The notes under the pieces are model-generated. The model was not told where the DNA came from. It made no database searches and was given only the letters and a program-made list of their open reading frames with translations. A program made the position numbers and the translations under genes. 50,268 nucleotides of DNA from Haplomitrium mnioides (Eukaryota > Marchantiophyta > Haplomitriopsida > Calobryales): positions 1 to 50,268 of the forward strand of contig JBNGIS010012754.1 in assembly GCA_049999725.1 (NCBI GenBank). The letters run 5' to 3'. Below are positions 34,343-46,195 of this stretch, one piece after another (positions within the stretch are counted from its first letter, which is position 1; each line of letters starts with the position of its first letter).

Positions 34343-37300
34343 GACGGTGTTAGCCAGTGATTTGAAGCACTGAGACAGAATTCAGTAAATCGGAAGCAAT
34401 TATGAACCAAGGGCCTTTAGCAAGTGTGAAGGTCTCTCAGGAACGACAGGTTACTCTCAAATAGATAGTTAAGAGCAGGACGCATGATTCCTAGGAGGGA
34501 AATAGGATCATGGCGGGAGAATGAGAAGAGGGAGTGATCGCCAAGCACTGGAGGGGTCCCATTTCGAAATCTGAAGCAGGATAGCGGGAAGCCGTGAGCC
34601 TCAGGAGAATGCGGGAATCGTGGTCGAGCAGGGGAGAAGGGAACGACCAATCCAGGCGAAGTGATCTGAGAAGAAAGAACGAGTCCACAAGTTGACATCC
34701 GAAGGCAATCAAGGGAGGCAGATCGCGTACACAATCTACAGCGGCCAATAATCGAGAATCAAGGATTGGGGAAGAAATGAGGAACTAAGATCGTCACAAG
34801 GGTGTGCAAGGCCAGGGAAGAGGGACGCCTCGATCCCGCAAGCAGAAGCGCGCCTGCAAGAGCTGATCTAACTTGTTCGTCGAATCCGCGAATCCACGGA
34901 AACGTGGCAGCTCTAGGGAGTCCGTGGGTCTACGGGAAGCCGCCTTCCTAAGTGGAGATCCCACTTAAGGTGGCTACGATCCATCTTACGATGTGGGTAG
35001 CCCACTTAAGAGGGATCCGCAAAGAGTCCAAACAGGCATCTCCGAGGAAGCGCCGAAAAGGTGCCTTAGCGTGGGTCTGTCCGAAGGAAGATGGAAGATG
35101 CCAGAAGGGTGATTCATCAACGTTCCGACCAAGGAAGAACCAATGAAGCCGAAAAGGCGACTTAGCAGGGATCTGTCAAGAGGAAGAGCACAGAAGAGCC
35201 GAAAGGGTGATAAATTGTCGACGGGACCGGCAAAGAGCGAAGGGAGTCCGCAGCGGCTCTCAGATGACGTGGTGAGCGCTGGGAGTCTGCAGAGCGATTT
35301 GAAAACATAGACGAAGGAAAAGGTAGTTCACAGGTCAACATCGGAAGAAGGGTCAGCGCGACGGTCAGCCTACCCTCTTGCGGAGCGGCGTCGGGCGGCG
35401 CTCTTCGGACGACGTGGCGCTCTAAGAAGAGAGGATTGTGGAGTCTGATGGTCAACTGCGGAAAGGTGTCAAAGCGACGGTCAGCCTACTCTCTTACGGG
35501 GCGGCATCGGACGGCAGAGCAGCGGATGATGTGGCACGCGGAGGGGAATTGAGAATCTGCAAGGAAATATGCTGAGATTCCGTGGATCGGGTTCCGCGGG
35601 GTGCTTTGGAACTCTTTTCCGAAGGACTCTTCGGACTTGGCTTCGTGGGAATCTGCGAAATCTCTATCTGCAAGATTCCTCGGACGCCTGTTGTCGTTTC
35701 ACTTGTCGTTTCTCGACCAACTGGCAAGATACGTGGCGCGTGCCTATCTTTCGGGGTAACCAGATTTATGACCATTGAAGCCACGCGTCAACATTTCCCG
35801 TTCTGAGCCTAACTAGAATAACGAATTCAAATGAAGAGCGTCGGGGTTCGCGGGGAGACGCAGCGATCGCCCGCAAGGGGAGTATACCTTGGCGACCTTC
35901 GAATTCTTCCAGGTTGATGCACAGGCAATCTCAGAGCGCGAGGCGACTGCATGCGAAGGGGAATTGCAACGAGGGGGGCTGGATTGAGAATTCACTGAAA
36001 AGACCACGTGAAGCAGAGTTACTAGCTCAGGGGATCCGAGGAATTCAGAGGAGGACTGGAGGGAGATCCAGGTGACCTCATTCTTGCAGGCGGACTTGAG
36101 TGGCGGGTTATTGATAAGGGGTCTTGATTGATTTCTTGCCAGCTAAGACTTCGGGAGAGGCCACCATGGGAGGACTTGGGGTCGTTTCTGCTTTCTCTGT
36201 GTAGGAGTATCATGATCTAGGGACAAGGAAATTGCAACTAGGGGCGGCTGGAGTTAGAATTCATTGAGAAGATCACGTGAAGCAGAGTTACTAGCCCAAG
36301 GGATCCGGGGGATTCAAAGGAAGACTAGAGGGAGATCCAAGTGACCACATCTCTGCAGGCGGACCTGGGTGGCGGGAGAGGTTGCCGAGTGAGGAGCTTG
36401 GAGTTCTTTGCCATTTCTTGTGCGGGAGTATCACCCCAGAGTGTTCGGAGTACACTCTGTCTTTAATCTCAAGTGGAGCTGCGAGGGGGAGAGGGAGGGA
36501 GGGGGGGGGGGGGGGCTGCGTTAGTACCCGCGTACTGCGGAAGTAAGACTCCTCAAGGCTCGGTGTGGAGTGGGTTACTTACAATCGGGAAGACTGTGCT
36601 TTTCTAGAGGTGGAACTAAAATATATCCTCTTCCTAGTCTAAGAGGAAGTAAAGTCAAGACTTCTCGCGAGGGAAGTATCAAAACTATCTGGATAAGGGT
36701 GTGTGAGTGGTGAGTGTTGGGCTGCAGGCTGTAAGGCAGCGGAGGTTTCAAAAGGGAAGTCAGTTGGTGGATCTATCCAGAGGTCTTCAAGGACTCTGTT
36801 CCTATTCACAGTACATAGTGTAAATAGTTGATATATATAAGTGTAGTTAGATTCTCATTGTGCATTTGATTTCATGCAGTAGAGTAGTATAAAATATAGC
36901 AGGACAGTTGAGCAGACCCTGAGACATCTCAGAAGGGGGAATGCAGTCCCGGTGACAACAAAATGATCCTAGGGGAAAATGCTCTCTGGTTATAATCCTG
37001 GAGTTTAGTTTTGTGATTCATTCATCTTAGGATAGTTGAGATCTGTGTACTCGATCTGCGACAACTCTAAAAGAGGGAGTCTAGACTTCTGTAATTGTTC
37101 CAATTACACATAAGGTGGCAGGACCTCGAGTTTTGGTCCTTGTAATACACACACAGAATTACACAAGGAAGATTGAGTGTGGAGAATACTGACATGGGTG
37201 GTGAATGAATGAGTTGAGGGTAGTCTGAATAGAGTAAGTGGTGAATCAAAGGTTAGTAAGGACAGCAAGAATCCTTAAAGCCTTAAAGCGATAAAGGGTA

Positions 37301-37405
37301 AGGGGCCATCTCAGAAAAGAACCTGAATGCCCGCAATTTGTCATCCCTTGTGTCCAAAGAGGCGACTGTGAAGGTTAAGGCCGGAAACAGGGGAGTGACA
37401 AACGG
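34343..37405 (-). mobile_element. GC-rich solo LTR inserted in gene 1 exon 2 (copy C)
   Basis: The insertion 34348-37400 (3,053 bp) reads on the minus strand from TGTCACTCCCC to CTGGCTAACA. Flanks GACGG (34343-34347) and AACGG (37401-37405) are a 5-bp target duplication with one mismatch. Coding similarity to copy D stops at ILKPKT and resumes after the insertion, so it disrupted an exon. It contains the 269-bp duplication (36010 and 36279) and a G-run near 36490-36515. Confidence 0.8.
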
Positions 37406-38827
37406 GCATTAATATTCAACAACTAGTGTCGCATTCGAGCATAGCAACATTTTAAGTTCACATGGCAAGCCCTTCTGCCCAAGAAAAAGAAGTAAGTGGA
37501 GCCAGTTGAGGCTTCCAAAAAGAAGAAACCAGTGGTCCAGAAGAAAAAGCCGATTCCAGCACCGATCATTGAGGAGGAGTCAACCCCGTCCAAATCTACA
37601 GCAAGGTCGTCTTCTGCTGCTCCTTCGTCTTCATCACCAAGCAAATTGGGGCAAGAATTAGAGCCGGAGCTAATTTGGGCTCCAACATCAAGAGCTAAAA
37701 GGCAATCCCACAAGGGGTTGCAAACTTTCTAGGAAAGCGAGCAGGTAGACCCTCAATCCAGCGATGCAGAGTTCATGAAGAAACAACCACAATTAGGCTC
37801 GAGAATTTGAATTTGTCAAAACGTGGAATGGACAATTGAGGACCTTTCCATATTAGAAGGTTGAATGAAGATTTTGTTGAGCTTTTGGCGCAGAGAATGC
37901 TCACAAACAAGTTTGAGCATAGTTTTTTCATTGTTGTTGTTGACCCGAAGTGTGGGTTAAAAGACAAGTCAGGGTTTGATATTAAGAACCGTGACAAGTA
38001 TCACTACAAGATTGTAAGAGGCAATCACAGTGTTGCAGGAAGGCAACTATTGATCACAAAATACGAAGCAAAGAATCTGGCATTATCGATCTGCAATTGT
38101 TATGTGTGTGTGGGCTTAACACCAACAGAGGCTCCGTATTTTTGCAACCGATGACAACTACGACAAGAGGTACAGGCTCGAAATGACCTCCATTCAAAAG
38201 GTCGAAATCGGCATCAAAGATTTGTGGAGAGTGGGATGGTGTCATCCCAGAAATTGAAACAAGAATTGGTGCTGGAAACCTTGGAGATCAAACCCAAGTC
38301 AACACTTGAGAAGACAAGAACTTCTCAAGACAATTGGTTCCAGTTGGCATTTAGAAGTGGTGAGCTGTGCAATCTACAACAAAGCATATTTTTGATGTGG
38401 GAGAAGAATATTGTCAAGGGCCAGAAGCCAAAGGCCAAGGGATCTCTTAGAATGGAGGACATAAAGTGGACACCTTGGAGGTCCGTTCAAGGTCTTCTTG
38501 AAAAAGTTGAAATTTCAGTTTTGAAGCAAGTGGAAGCTGGAGAGCTTTCAATGGACTTAATGTCTCAAAAGGCATAGAGACATAAAGTATTGGCAGCAAT
38601 GGTAGAAATTTTTTGTTCAGGGGTTTACTACATCACTTGGGAGGAAGCGAGAGAGGAATACTCTCTCCACACTAAGGAGTCCAGGATGGCTACTTTGTAT
38701 TCAAGCTTCGAGAAGCTTTTTGTAAGTTCTTCTTCTCACACCACAATCATTTCTTTGGAGTTACAGTGAATTTACTTTAAGTTGTTTGTGGTTTTGATAA
38801 AATAGGTTTTTGAGTCTTTTTGTGCAA

Positions 38828-39405
38828 GGACTGTGAAGTCCATGCGCATATGGACTTCTTAGCCTCTTTGTGGCTTTGCGTCACAATCCATATGCACTTG
38901 GACTTCATTATCCATGCGTGCATGGACTTGGCAGTGTTTGCGCAATCAGACTTTACAATCCATGCATAAGGACTGCACAGTGCTTCCCGTGTTTGACCTT
39001 AGAGTTCAAGCATGCCTGCCTAGGAGGTCCATGTGCGCATGGGGTCAGAATTCCAAGTGCCTTGTACTTAGAAGTCCATGCACGCATGGACTTCGCAATC
39101 CTATACTACGAAGTCCATGCTCGTAGGGACTACGAAATCTTTGCGCATCTGGACTGCGAAGTCCTTGCGATCTTGTATAGCGAAGTCCATACGCGCATGG
39201 GCTGCGGAGTCCCTACGCATATGGACTTCTAAGTACTTGCCGCTTGGAATAGCAATTCCTAGGACGCTAGGATTGTAAAGTCCATGCTTGCATGGACAAG
39301 CAAGGACTTGATAGTCCAAGCTTTCCTCGACATCAAAGTTCCAGCATGCATGAACTTTGAAGTCCTTAGGTGCCTTGACTTCATTGTCCATGCGAGCATG
39401 GAATT
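38828..39405. repeat. 24-bp palindromic minisatellite in gene 1 intron 2 (copy C)
   Basis: The longest array of this type in the window, about 24 degenerate units (GTCCATGCACGCATGGACTT, GTCCATACGCGCATGGGCTG) in the intron 38722-39473 between the ParB-like and motif IV exons. Confidence 0.85.
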
Positions 39406-40765
39406 TAGTATCCCTCTCTTGTATTTAGTTTTTTTTCTCTCTTTATATTGTTTTCTATTTTTGTTGTGTGTAGGGAGACAAAACGTTCAAATGTTAGTTG
39501 GTGAAAAAATTGACAGTAGTTGCAAAAGGTTGAAAAAGATCAGGGGTTGAAGAAGCCCCAAAAGATCAAGACCAAGCTCCCACTCTCGTTTCCTATCCTT
39601 CAGCTTTTCTTCTTTATTGCCAAAAAGCTAGAGAGTGGAAATCAAGGCAACAAAGCGGTGCTACATCACTTACAATTGAAGGAGTTGTGAGAGTCAAGGA
39701 TAAGGACTTATTGTCTTATGCCGATAGTCTCAACGTGGCATTTTACCAAGTCCACAAGGAGGCCAACACTCGACAGTTGAAGGGTTTTGTGAAACCTAGG
39801 TGTTTGACTTTGGCTATTGCGGATATTCCTTATGGTTACAACCTTAAGGAATGTAAGCATGACGATTCTGAACCATTTTCCAAAGATGATATTTTTTATA
39901 TGGTTTCATCTTTTGCAGCAATCACAACGTTGGATTTTTGGTCTTTTGTAATTATACATTCATCGCAACAATTTGGCATCATCGAGTATGCCCTTTTCAA
40001 AGTTTTCTATGCAATTGACCACGACATTTGGTAAGTTGTTCTTTGATTTTTTTAGTTTTAAGTTTCTCTTTTTTGCTTTTCTTACCCTTTGTTTACAATG
40101 TTTGTTTTTCTTTTTACAAGGACAAAAGCAACATTCATCATTTTGGTGGTCCTAAAATCGCACACGCCTTTAAATATTGGAATATCGCCTACTTGACGAA
40201 AGAAAGAAAGAGGAGCATAAGGCTTTTTAATTTGCAGCTTGCTTCTGCAATTGGTCTACTTTGGCAAATAATGCGTAGTGCTTTTAGTTGTTATGCGGTT
40301 TCGGCAAAACTTAAACATCTAGGAGATGATGCTTCTGTCAATGTTTATGAAAAGCCACAGGTTCTTTACAATTTTTTCATTGATCATTTGTCAACAAAGC
40401 AAGATTGGATCTTAGATCTTTGCTTTGGGTCTAGCACAGGCATAGTCTGTGCTTTAAAGCTGATGCAAAACTACATTGCAGTGGAATATGATAGACGTCA
40501 GTCTATCTACATTCTTTAAAGGGTTTTGACGATGGCTTTCTTGCCATCCGATGTGACAAAGTCACAAATAGTCTATGCATACAACAAAGAACCTGTTCCA
40601 CCTAGTACTGCAGGCACTACTAGTGATTTTGCCGTCATATCCGGGACTAGAAAGTCTCAACAGGACTCTCTAAGGGTTGTAGATGCTCAGCCTTTGGATT
40701 TAGATGAGACAATTCCTCTCGAAGAGGATAGAGTCTGAACATCTATTTGAACAAACTGTTTTATT

Positions 40766-40771
40766 AATAAA
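40766..40771 (+). promoter_or_regulatory. Poly(A) signal AATAAA, gene 1 copy C
   Basis: AATAAA 28 bp after the final stop of gene 1, at the same place as in copies A and D. Confidence 0.6.
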
Positions 40772-40904
40772 GTATTTTTTGCAAAGTTTTATTTGCCAAA
40801 GTTTCAACTTGTTGCACTCCCAATCCATTTCAAGTCTTTTCATCACGATTAAATTTTGTGTGCCTAAGAATGGTTTGGACTCAATTACTAGTACAAGAAT
40901 CATT

Positions 40905-41300
40905 TGGAGTTCTTGTGCACATGAGCTTTAGCAATCTCTGGCCGCCTAGGCTTTAGGGTTCTTTTTTAGAGTTTATGCGCACATAAGCTTTAGAGTTCTC
41001 GTTCGGAGTCTATGCGCGCAAAATATTTAAGGTTCTTGCTCAGAGTCCCTACACGCATAGGCTTTAGGGTTCTCTATCAATGTCTATGTGCACATAGGCT
41101 TTAGGGTTCTTGTTTGGAGGATACGCGTGCCTAGCCTTATTGTTCTCATTTAGAGTCTATGCACACATAGGCTTTAGGATTCTCGTTCAGAGTCTATGTA
41201 TGCATAGGCTTTAGGGTTCTAATTTGGAGTCTCTGCTTGCTTAGGATTTAACAACTACAACGCTCATAGTCTGGTTCAAAGTCTCTACACAAGTAGATAT
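40905..41300. repeat. 37-bp repeat block downstream of gene 1 (copy C)
   Basis: About ten units of 37 bp: GAGTCTATGCACACATAGGC followed by TTTAGGGTTCTTGTTCG-like sequence. It ends shortly before the AT-rich subterminal region. Confidence 0.85.
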
Positions 41301-41596
41301 TCACGTTTGCATAAAAGTTTTTTCGAAAAAAGATGTATATTTTTTAAAAATTTTGATGAATTTAGTGTATTCACAATAGTGTGAGGTTTTAATAAAATAT
41401 TTCAATAACTAAAATGCCTTTTATTGTGGGTGTTTATTATAAAGAAAATTTTAAAATATAATGTCAATGTAAAATCCGCAATTTGTATTTCTAAAAAAAC
41501 AATTTTCTTTGCGAAAAAAAGATCACAAATGTGAAATTGATGGTTTTCAATACCAAATCACAAAAGAAATATTTGCGACTACCAAGTGAAATAGGA

Positions 41597-41633
41597 ACTC
41601 AGTAGTGGTTATTGGTTCAAAGTAGCGGTTGTT
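41597..41633 (-). repeat. Right terminal inverted repeat, copy C
   Basis: 41614-41633 read inward as AACAACCGCTACTTTGAACC, with an inner AGTAGTGGTT as a second copy of the terminal AGTAGCGGTT motif. Confidence 0.8.
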
Positions 41634-41637
41634 TAGC

Positions 41638-42340
41638 ACTTCTCAATGTTTGGAATGCAAATTGGCATCACAAAACCTGAACTTAGCCCATCACAAAACA
41701 CAAAGACTACATGAAGATCTATTCGCCTTGTGTGTATGACCCTACTCAATCACTTGTAGAGATTGTAGTGCATTTGCTTGTTTTCGTTAACCATTAAGTT
41801 GACTTGCTCTAAGTCAAGTAGTAGACTTAGAGTTCTCTCCCATGGTATGTCAAGCACAACAATCTATTGCAAACTTGTTTGATTAATTTCATGCCTCTAT
41901 TCTGAGTGTGTCTAGCTTTCCAATGGGAAGCAATAAGGATTGTGCTAGCCTAGCATTTCCACCTCAATAGTGTGTCTATTCTCATCATGATCATTGCTAA
42001 AACTCTTGATAGTCATCTTCTTGGAATCTTGTTGCTCGTTGACCTATTCTCATTGCTTGTCATAAAAGTGAACAATATCTTGGAACCAAAACTTAATTCA
42101 TGACCCAAAGGGCAATTCTCACCCAAAAGTTAGTTGTCACCTAAAGTGAAGAGTAACTTGGAACCTTAACTTATGAGCATTGGCTTGGAAACATGGTATA
42201 ATTCAGATTTGTTACAAACCTTCCCTTGACTACTTGAAAGTTTTAGGTGCGGACTATTATATTATATACAATGACTCAAAACCTTGCCATAACCACCCAT
42301 TGAGTATGCCTTCCTCATTCTATAATCCTTACCATTAACG
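41638..42340. other. Unassigned sequence right of copy C
   Basis: No coding similarity or repeat recognised in about 700 bases. Confidence 0.45.
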
Positions 42341-42349
42341 TAGCAATAA

Positions 42350-44330
42350 CATTCTTGAACAACAAAAGCCAAAGCATTTTTTTACTTTTGTTAGACTCCA
42401 AAACAGATCTCTCTTGTAGTGATTTAGTCTCTTTGCACATTTCACAAATATCAAAATTTGTTGCAATTAGAACTTTGACATTAGGAAAGTATGTGTTCTC
42501 TAATGTTAAGCTAGAGAAGCTTATAATACAATTGGGATTCTTCTCTTTTAAATAAGTTGTATAACAATCACAAACTATTGATTTGGAAAAACTGCAGGTA
42601 AATTATACATTTCATAAGTCGGCATTCTCTTATTGTATCTTTGAAAAAAAGTTATCCATCCACTCACATGCAAATACCTCTCTAGTAGATAAATCTCTCT
42701 TTGCAAACGTACCTCTCTTCTATTTACAATAGTATCGTTAAGGCAAAGAAAATCGATTGCATAGATTTTAGTTTTTCTTTTTTGTATTCTTTATTGTAAA
42801 GTGGTATCTTGATTTTTCATGCTTTGTAAAATGTATGTTTCTCTGATATTATGAATGAAATCTATCTTGTACAACAACACACATCTATTGAGGCAACATG
42901 AAATTCTTCTCAAATTTAAAGTTGATAAAAAAATATCAAGTTTCCTTTTAATAAAATTCTTATCATGATGGGCTTTGGACAAAGAATTATCATGTAATAG
43001 ATTTTTTGGCTTGGGTTTTGATCTAGATAAAGAACTCTTATATTTGGATGGTCAATTTGTTTCATATGCAAATCTAACCAATGGAAGCAACACATTATCT
43101 TCAAGATCTTGTGCATCATCTGAAGTATATTTTGGTTTTGGAGTATGCTACTTAAAATCTAGGTAAACATGCTTTAGTTGAGGGAGAACATGACCGAGCC
43201 AAAATATCGTCCTCACCAAAATCTTGAATATATGTCAATATTTGCTATAGAGTATTTGGAGACCTTGGCAATTATTCTAGAAATTTAGTTTTTGATTGGA
43301 AGTTATTGCTTGAACTTTTATCTTACAATTTAATCAATTGATGTCTCTTTCTAATTGTTGCTTCAATTGGGGTTTCTAGTCCAACTTTAATTAAAAAAAA
43401 ACAACTCAATTGAATGTTTCTAAAGGTGATAACATATCGTAATTAATTTTTTCTTTATGTTTTCTATTCTCATATCAACATAGACAAAGACATTCTGATC
43501 TTAGACTCACTTGCCTTCATCAACTACAAACAAAGACATGATAACAACACTCTCAAGATGGCAAAGAGAATGCCACCAAGTAGTTTTCAAGGTGTCACTC
43601 TTTTTTTTGGTTCCACTAGAGGAGCTTTAGTTCTCGAGTAATGAAGTTTGGTTGGAGTATCAAAGCCCATGCACATATATGGTCTGGTGTTTTGGAAAAT
43701 GCTTGAAGGAGTATATTTTTATCATTTGACTTGTATGTTTGGTCTCATGCGTGCATAGGGTTCACTCCTACGATTCTCATCCAATGACATATTTTGTTAT
43801 GCAATTAGCGCATTTTTGCTTAAAAATACTCGCCATTCTATTTGAAACTTTTAGTTCACCAATTTTTATGACGTTAGCATTACAATTTGAAAGATGATCA
43901 ACCAAGTATCCAATAGTCACGCTTTTCTAGGAGCACAAATCTTGAAATTCCAATCACTTTTTGCCTCTTGTTGCTTTTGCCATTTGAAATACGCAAAAAG
44001 ATAGAAAACTAGATGAATTGAATAAAAAAATCAAAACAATATGCAGGAATATAAAAATTTTATTTTTTAGAAACATATCACAAGACAACAACACACTGAA
44101 ACTGTTTTAGAGAGAAAGAAATAAAATATTATAACAATAGATATCATAAGTGCTTTATAAACTAATCTTCTTAACCATTCAAAATAATGTGGTGAAAGCT
44201 ATACGAATAATATTTTGGCATGAAGGCCACTTTTTCATTTTTAGATATACAAGAAATTTGGATAGAAACTTTTTCCCTTGTTGCAGATGCACTTGTCAAT
44301 TCTTATTTTTGTTTTTTGCAAGCAATTTTC
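42350..44330 (+). mobile_element. TIR element fragment F (gene 2 5' part and promoter)
   Basis: Similar to 31400-33400 of copy C in the same orientation: the middle and first exon of gene 2 on the minus strand and part of the divergent promoter region to about 44330. Neither TIR nor gene 1 coding sequence is present. Confidence 0.6.
42355..43983 (-). pseudogene. Gene 2 fragment F: N-terminal part
   Basis: ATG at 43981-43983 starts MAKATRGKK, then after a stop LEFQDLCS and a stop before KSVTIG, clearly parallel to MAGVLKDKKRLEFQDSSSQKSVTF of copy C. Leftward, sequences like SMKNQDTTLQ (near 42790-42820) and KVYNLP-type pieces follow the copy C order. Stops are frequent and the DUF7869-like core is absent. 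Confidence 0.6.
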
Positions 44331-44337
44331 TAATTAC

Positions 44338-44405
44338 TTCTCATGTGGCTATATTTTGCTTCTAAGTTTCATATTAAAATTTGTCATAATGTAGCCACAT
44401 GAGAA
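44338..44405. repeat. Perfect 14-bp inverted repeat (hairpin)
   Basis: TTCTCATGTGGCTA at 44338-44351 is the exact reverse complement of TAGCCACATGAGAA at 44392-44405, with a 40-nt AT-rich loop. A third ATGTGGCTAC follows at about 44406. It may be a tiny MITE relic or a chance hairpin. Confidence 0.7.
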
Positions 44406-44409
44406 ATGT

Positions 44410-45130
44410 GGCTACAATAAATTCCCAAGATGATACTTCGAGATTCCCTCAAAGAATAAGTCAAAGAACAAATTGACTTTTCTCCTCTTTAGTCTATTCT
44501 AGAAGAATCTCTATAAAGTCATCAATACTAAGTCAATTTTCCTTTATTATACCTTGTTGGAAATATTTTTAAGTAGCTTTCTACCTATATAATAATATTT
44601 ATATTTTCTGATATATAGATGCTCTTTGTTTTGACTTTTATGCAACTCAATTTTGTAACTTTGACCGGTTATAACTTCCGATTTACAAGAGCTTTTTCAC
44701 TTCTATAAATTTCTACTAGTTACTTAACAATATTATATCCCACTATTAAATATCAGCTTCTAAGCAATTCTAATAAGAACACAATTTACTCTGTACTCAT
44801 ATCTACACATATTGAAGAAAACTGATCAAATCTAAGTTTCCTCTAATAACTTCTAAATCTTCTCCATACTTCATCATAATGCATTCCATTCTATGAAAAT
44901 GTTCTAATCTCATTAAAATTCTCTCAAACCATCTCATGTCTTCACATTTTATCCCCTCCTAAGTTTTCACTCCGCCCTCGGAGTGACCTCTTTAGTACGT
45001 GTATAGAATGGTTGCTTTTCACACTATCATAACACCTTCATGTTAAAAAAAATCAGGTATATCCAAGGAATATACATTTTCATAGAAAAATACCTTGGTA
45101 ATAATTCTTGTGATTCCTCTTATAGCGCCT
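44410..45130. other. Unassigned AT-rich sequence
   Basis: No coding similarity recognised. It may be spacer sequence of the gypsy element to its right. Confidence 0.45.
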
Positions 45131-45135
45131 CATCA

Positions 45136-45476
45136 TCATCCACGATCAGAAACTCGAGATTCTTTTCCACGCATCCTTGGTAGATCTAGTTCTACATCAG
45201 ATAAGTCCTCCATATCAGTATCTACTTCAGAAATTTCACTTGCATACTCCTCCTTTGTAGTGTCCTTCCATGAGCTACTTGTTTTCTCACCACCACCATC
45301 CACCGGTACTTTCACTCTATGTCTTTTAGGCCCAATCGTAATATATCTCTTGTGCCAATTGTCGGTGGTTCCCACACCTCTCAACCATGGCATTCCAAGA
45401 AGCATATCATAATGAGCTTCTTTAAGAGCTTGAAAATCCAAAGAAATTGTAATACCTATTACCGAAATTGGTACCT
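45136..45476 (-). pseudogene. Ty3/gypsy protease remnant, cut by copy D
   Basis: The minus-strand frame 45136-45441 starts in FQALKEAHYDMLLGMPWL, the C-terminal signature of gypsy-type retropepsins, then an acidic, Ser-rich stretch (EISEVDTDMEDLSDVELDL). Upstream coding sequence ends at 45477, where the terminus of copy D begins, so copy D probably interrupted it. The active-site part is not in the window. Confidence 0.65.
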
Positions 45477-45512
45477 AACAGTCACTACTTGAACCAGGAA
45501 CCGCTATTGAGT
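45477..45512 (+). repeat. Terminal inverted repeat (right end of copy D)
   Basis: AACAGTCACTACTTGAACC followed by AGGAACCGCTATTGAGTTCC, the same double-motif terminus as copies A to C seen in reverse. Confidence 0.75.
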
Positions 45513-45814
45513 TCCTTTTTCACTTGGTAGTCGAAACTTTTTTTTCAAAGATTTGGTATTCAAAAACATCAAATTTACGACTAAAATCTTCTTTTTGAAA
45601 AACAAATTGTTTTTTATTAACAAAAAATGCATATTTTCCATTCAGATTAGATTTCAAATTTTTTTTTATAGAAAAAACTTGAAAAACAAACATTTTGATT
45701 ATTCAAATATTTTAAAAAAACTTGACACTATTGTGAATAAACTAAATTCATCAATAAAGAAATAAAACATATATCTTTTGGTGGAAAAAAACTACAGGAA
45801 AACACAAATGTCCA

Positions 45815-46195
45815 TTCGAGTAAGGACTTTAAACCTGACTTTGAGCATCGTAGCCAACAAAGTCTATACAAGCATAGACTCCAAACCAGAACCGTAAAGC
45901 CTATGGACGCATAGACTCTGAACAAGAATCCTAAATCCTCTGCGTGCTTAGACTTTGAACAAGAACAATGAAGCTATGCACGCATGGACTTTCAACTAGA
46001 ATCCTAGAGCCAAAACACGCCAAGATTCTAAACAAGAACCCTGCAGCCTATGCAAGCATAAACATTGAACAAGAACCCTTTGACCAACAGGTACAGTGAC
46101 TCTGAACAATAACCTTACAGCTTAAGCGTGCAAGGAATTCGAACAAGAACTACAAAGCCTTAATGCGCAAAGACACTAAACAATGTGCAAAGACT
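45815..46195. repeat. 37-bp repeat block (copy D)
   Basis: Reverse-complement units of the downstream repeat (AAGCCTATGGACGCATAGAC and similar, with GAACAAGAACCCT spacers), next to the gene 1 poly(A) region. Confidence 0.75.

Larger units (their letters stand above)
33513..40738 (+). pseudogene. Gene 1 copy C: ParB-like / beta-class amino DNA methyltransferase
   Basis: Exon 1 is 33513-33873 (MASQGIVSRPAQPKPYRYSD). Exon 2 runs from about 34249 to 38721, split by a solo LTR at 34348-37400, and codes a K/P/E/S-rich linker with possible nuclear localisation signals and a ParB-like domain. Exon 3 is 39474-40030 with motif IV LAIADIPYGYNL. Exon 4 is 40121-40738 with motif X YEKPQVLYNF, motif I WILDLCFGSSTG, AVEYDRRQSI and an acidic tail. 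The order IV, X, I is that of beta-class N6-adenine/N4-cytosine methyltransferases such as CcrM. Exon 3 is open from about 39534 and exon 4 is open to TAA at about 40517. Lesions: TAG at 33756, the LTR, stops in the linker and early exon 3, and an altered exon 4 acceptor (CAAG). The whole gene is inactive, but the catalytic motifs are intact. Confidence 0.8.
27237..41637 (+). mobile_element. TIR element copy C, both ends and both genes present
   Basis: Element 27241-41633 (14,393 bp, or 11,340 bp without the nested LTR). The left terminus 27241-27260 and the inverted right terminus 41614-41633 match at 18 of 20 bases. TAGC flanks both sides (27237-27240 and 41634-41637), a candidate 4-bp target duplication. 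Order: left arm, 52-bp repeats, gene 2 (leftward), divergent promoter, gene 1 (rightward), 37-bp repeats, right TIR. It is the only copy in view with both genes and the region between them, and serves as the reference for the family. Confidence 0.85.

Noticed and set aside
27241-41633. Polinton/Maverick element, because of large size and TIRs
   Set aside because: No protein-primed DNA polymerase B, retroviral-type integrase, capsid or packaging ATPase signature is seen inside the element.
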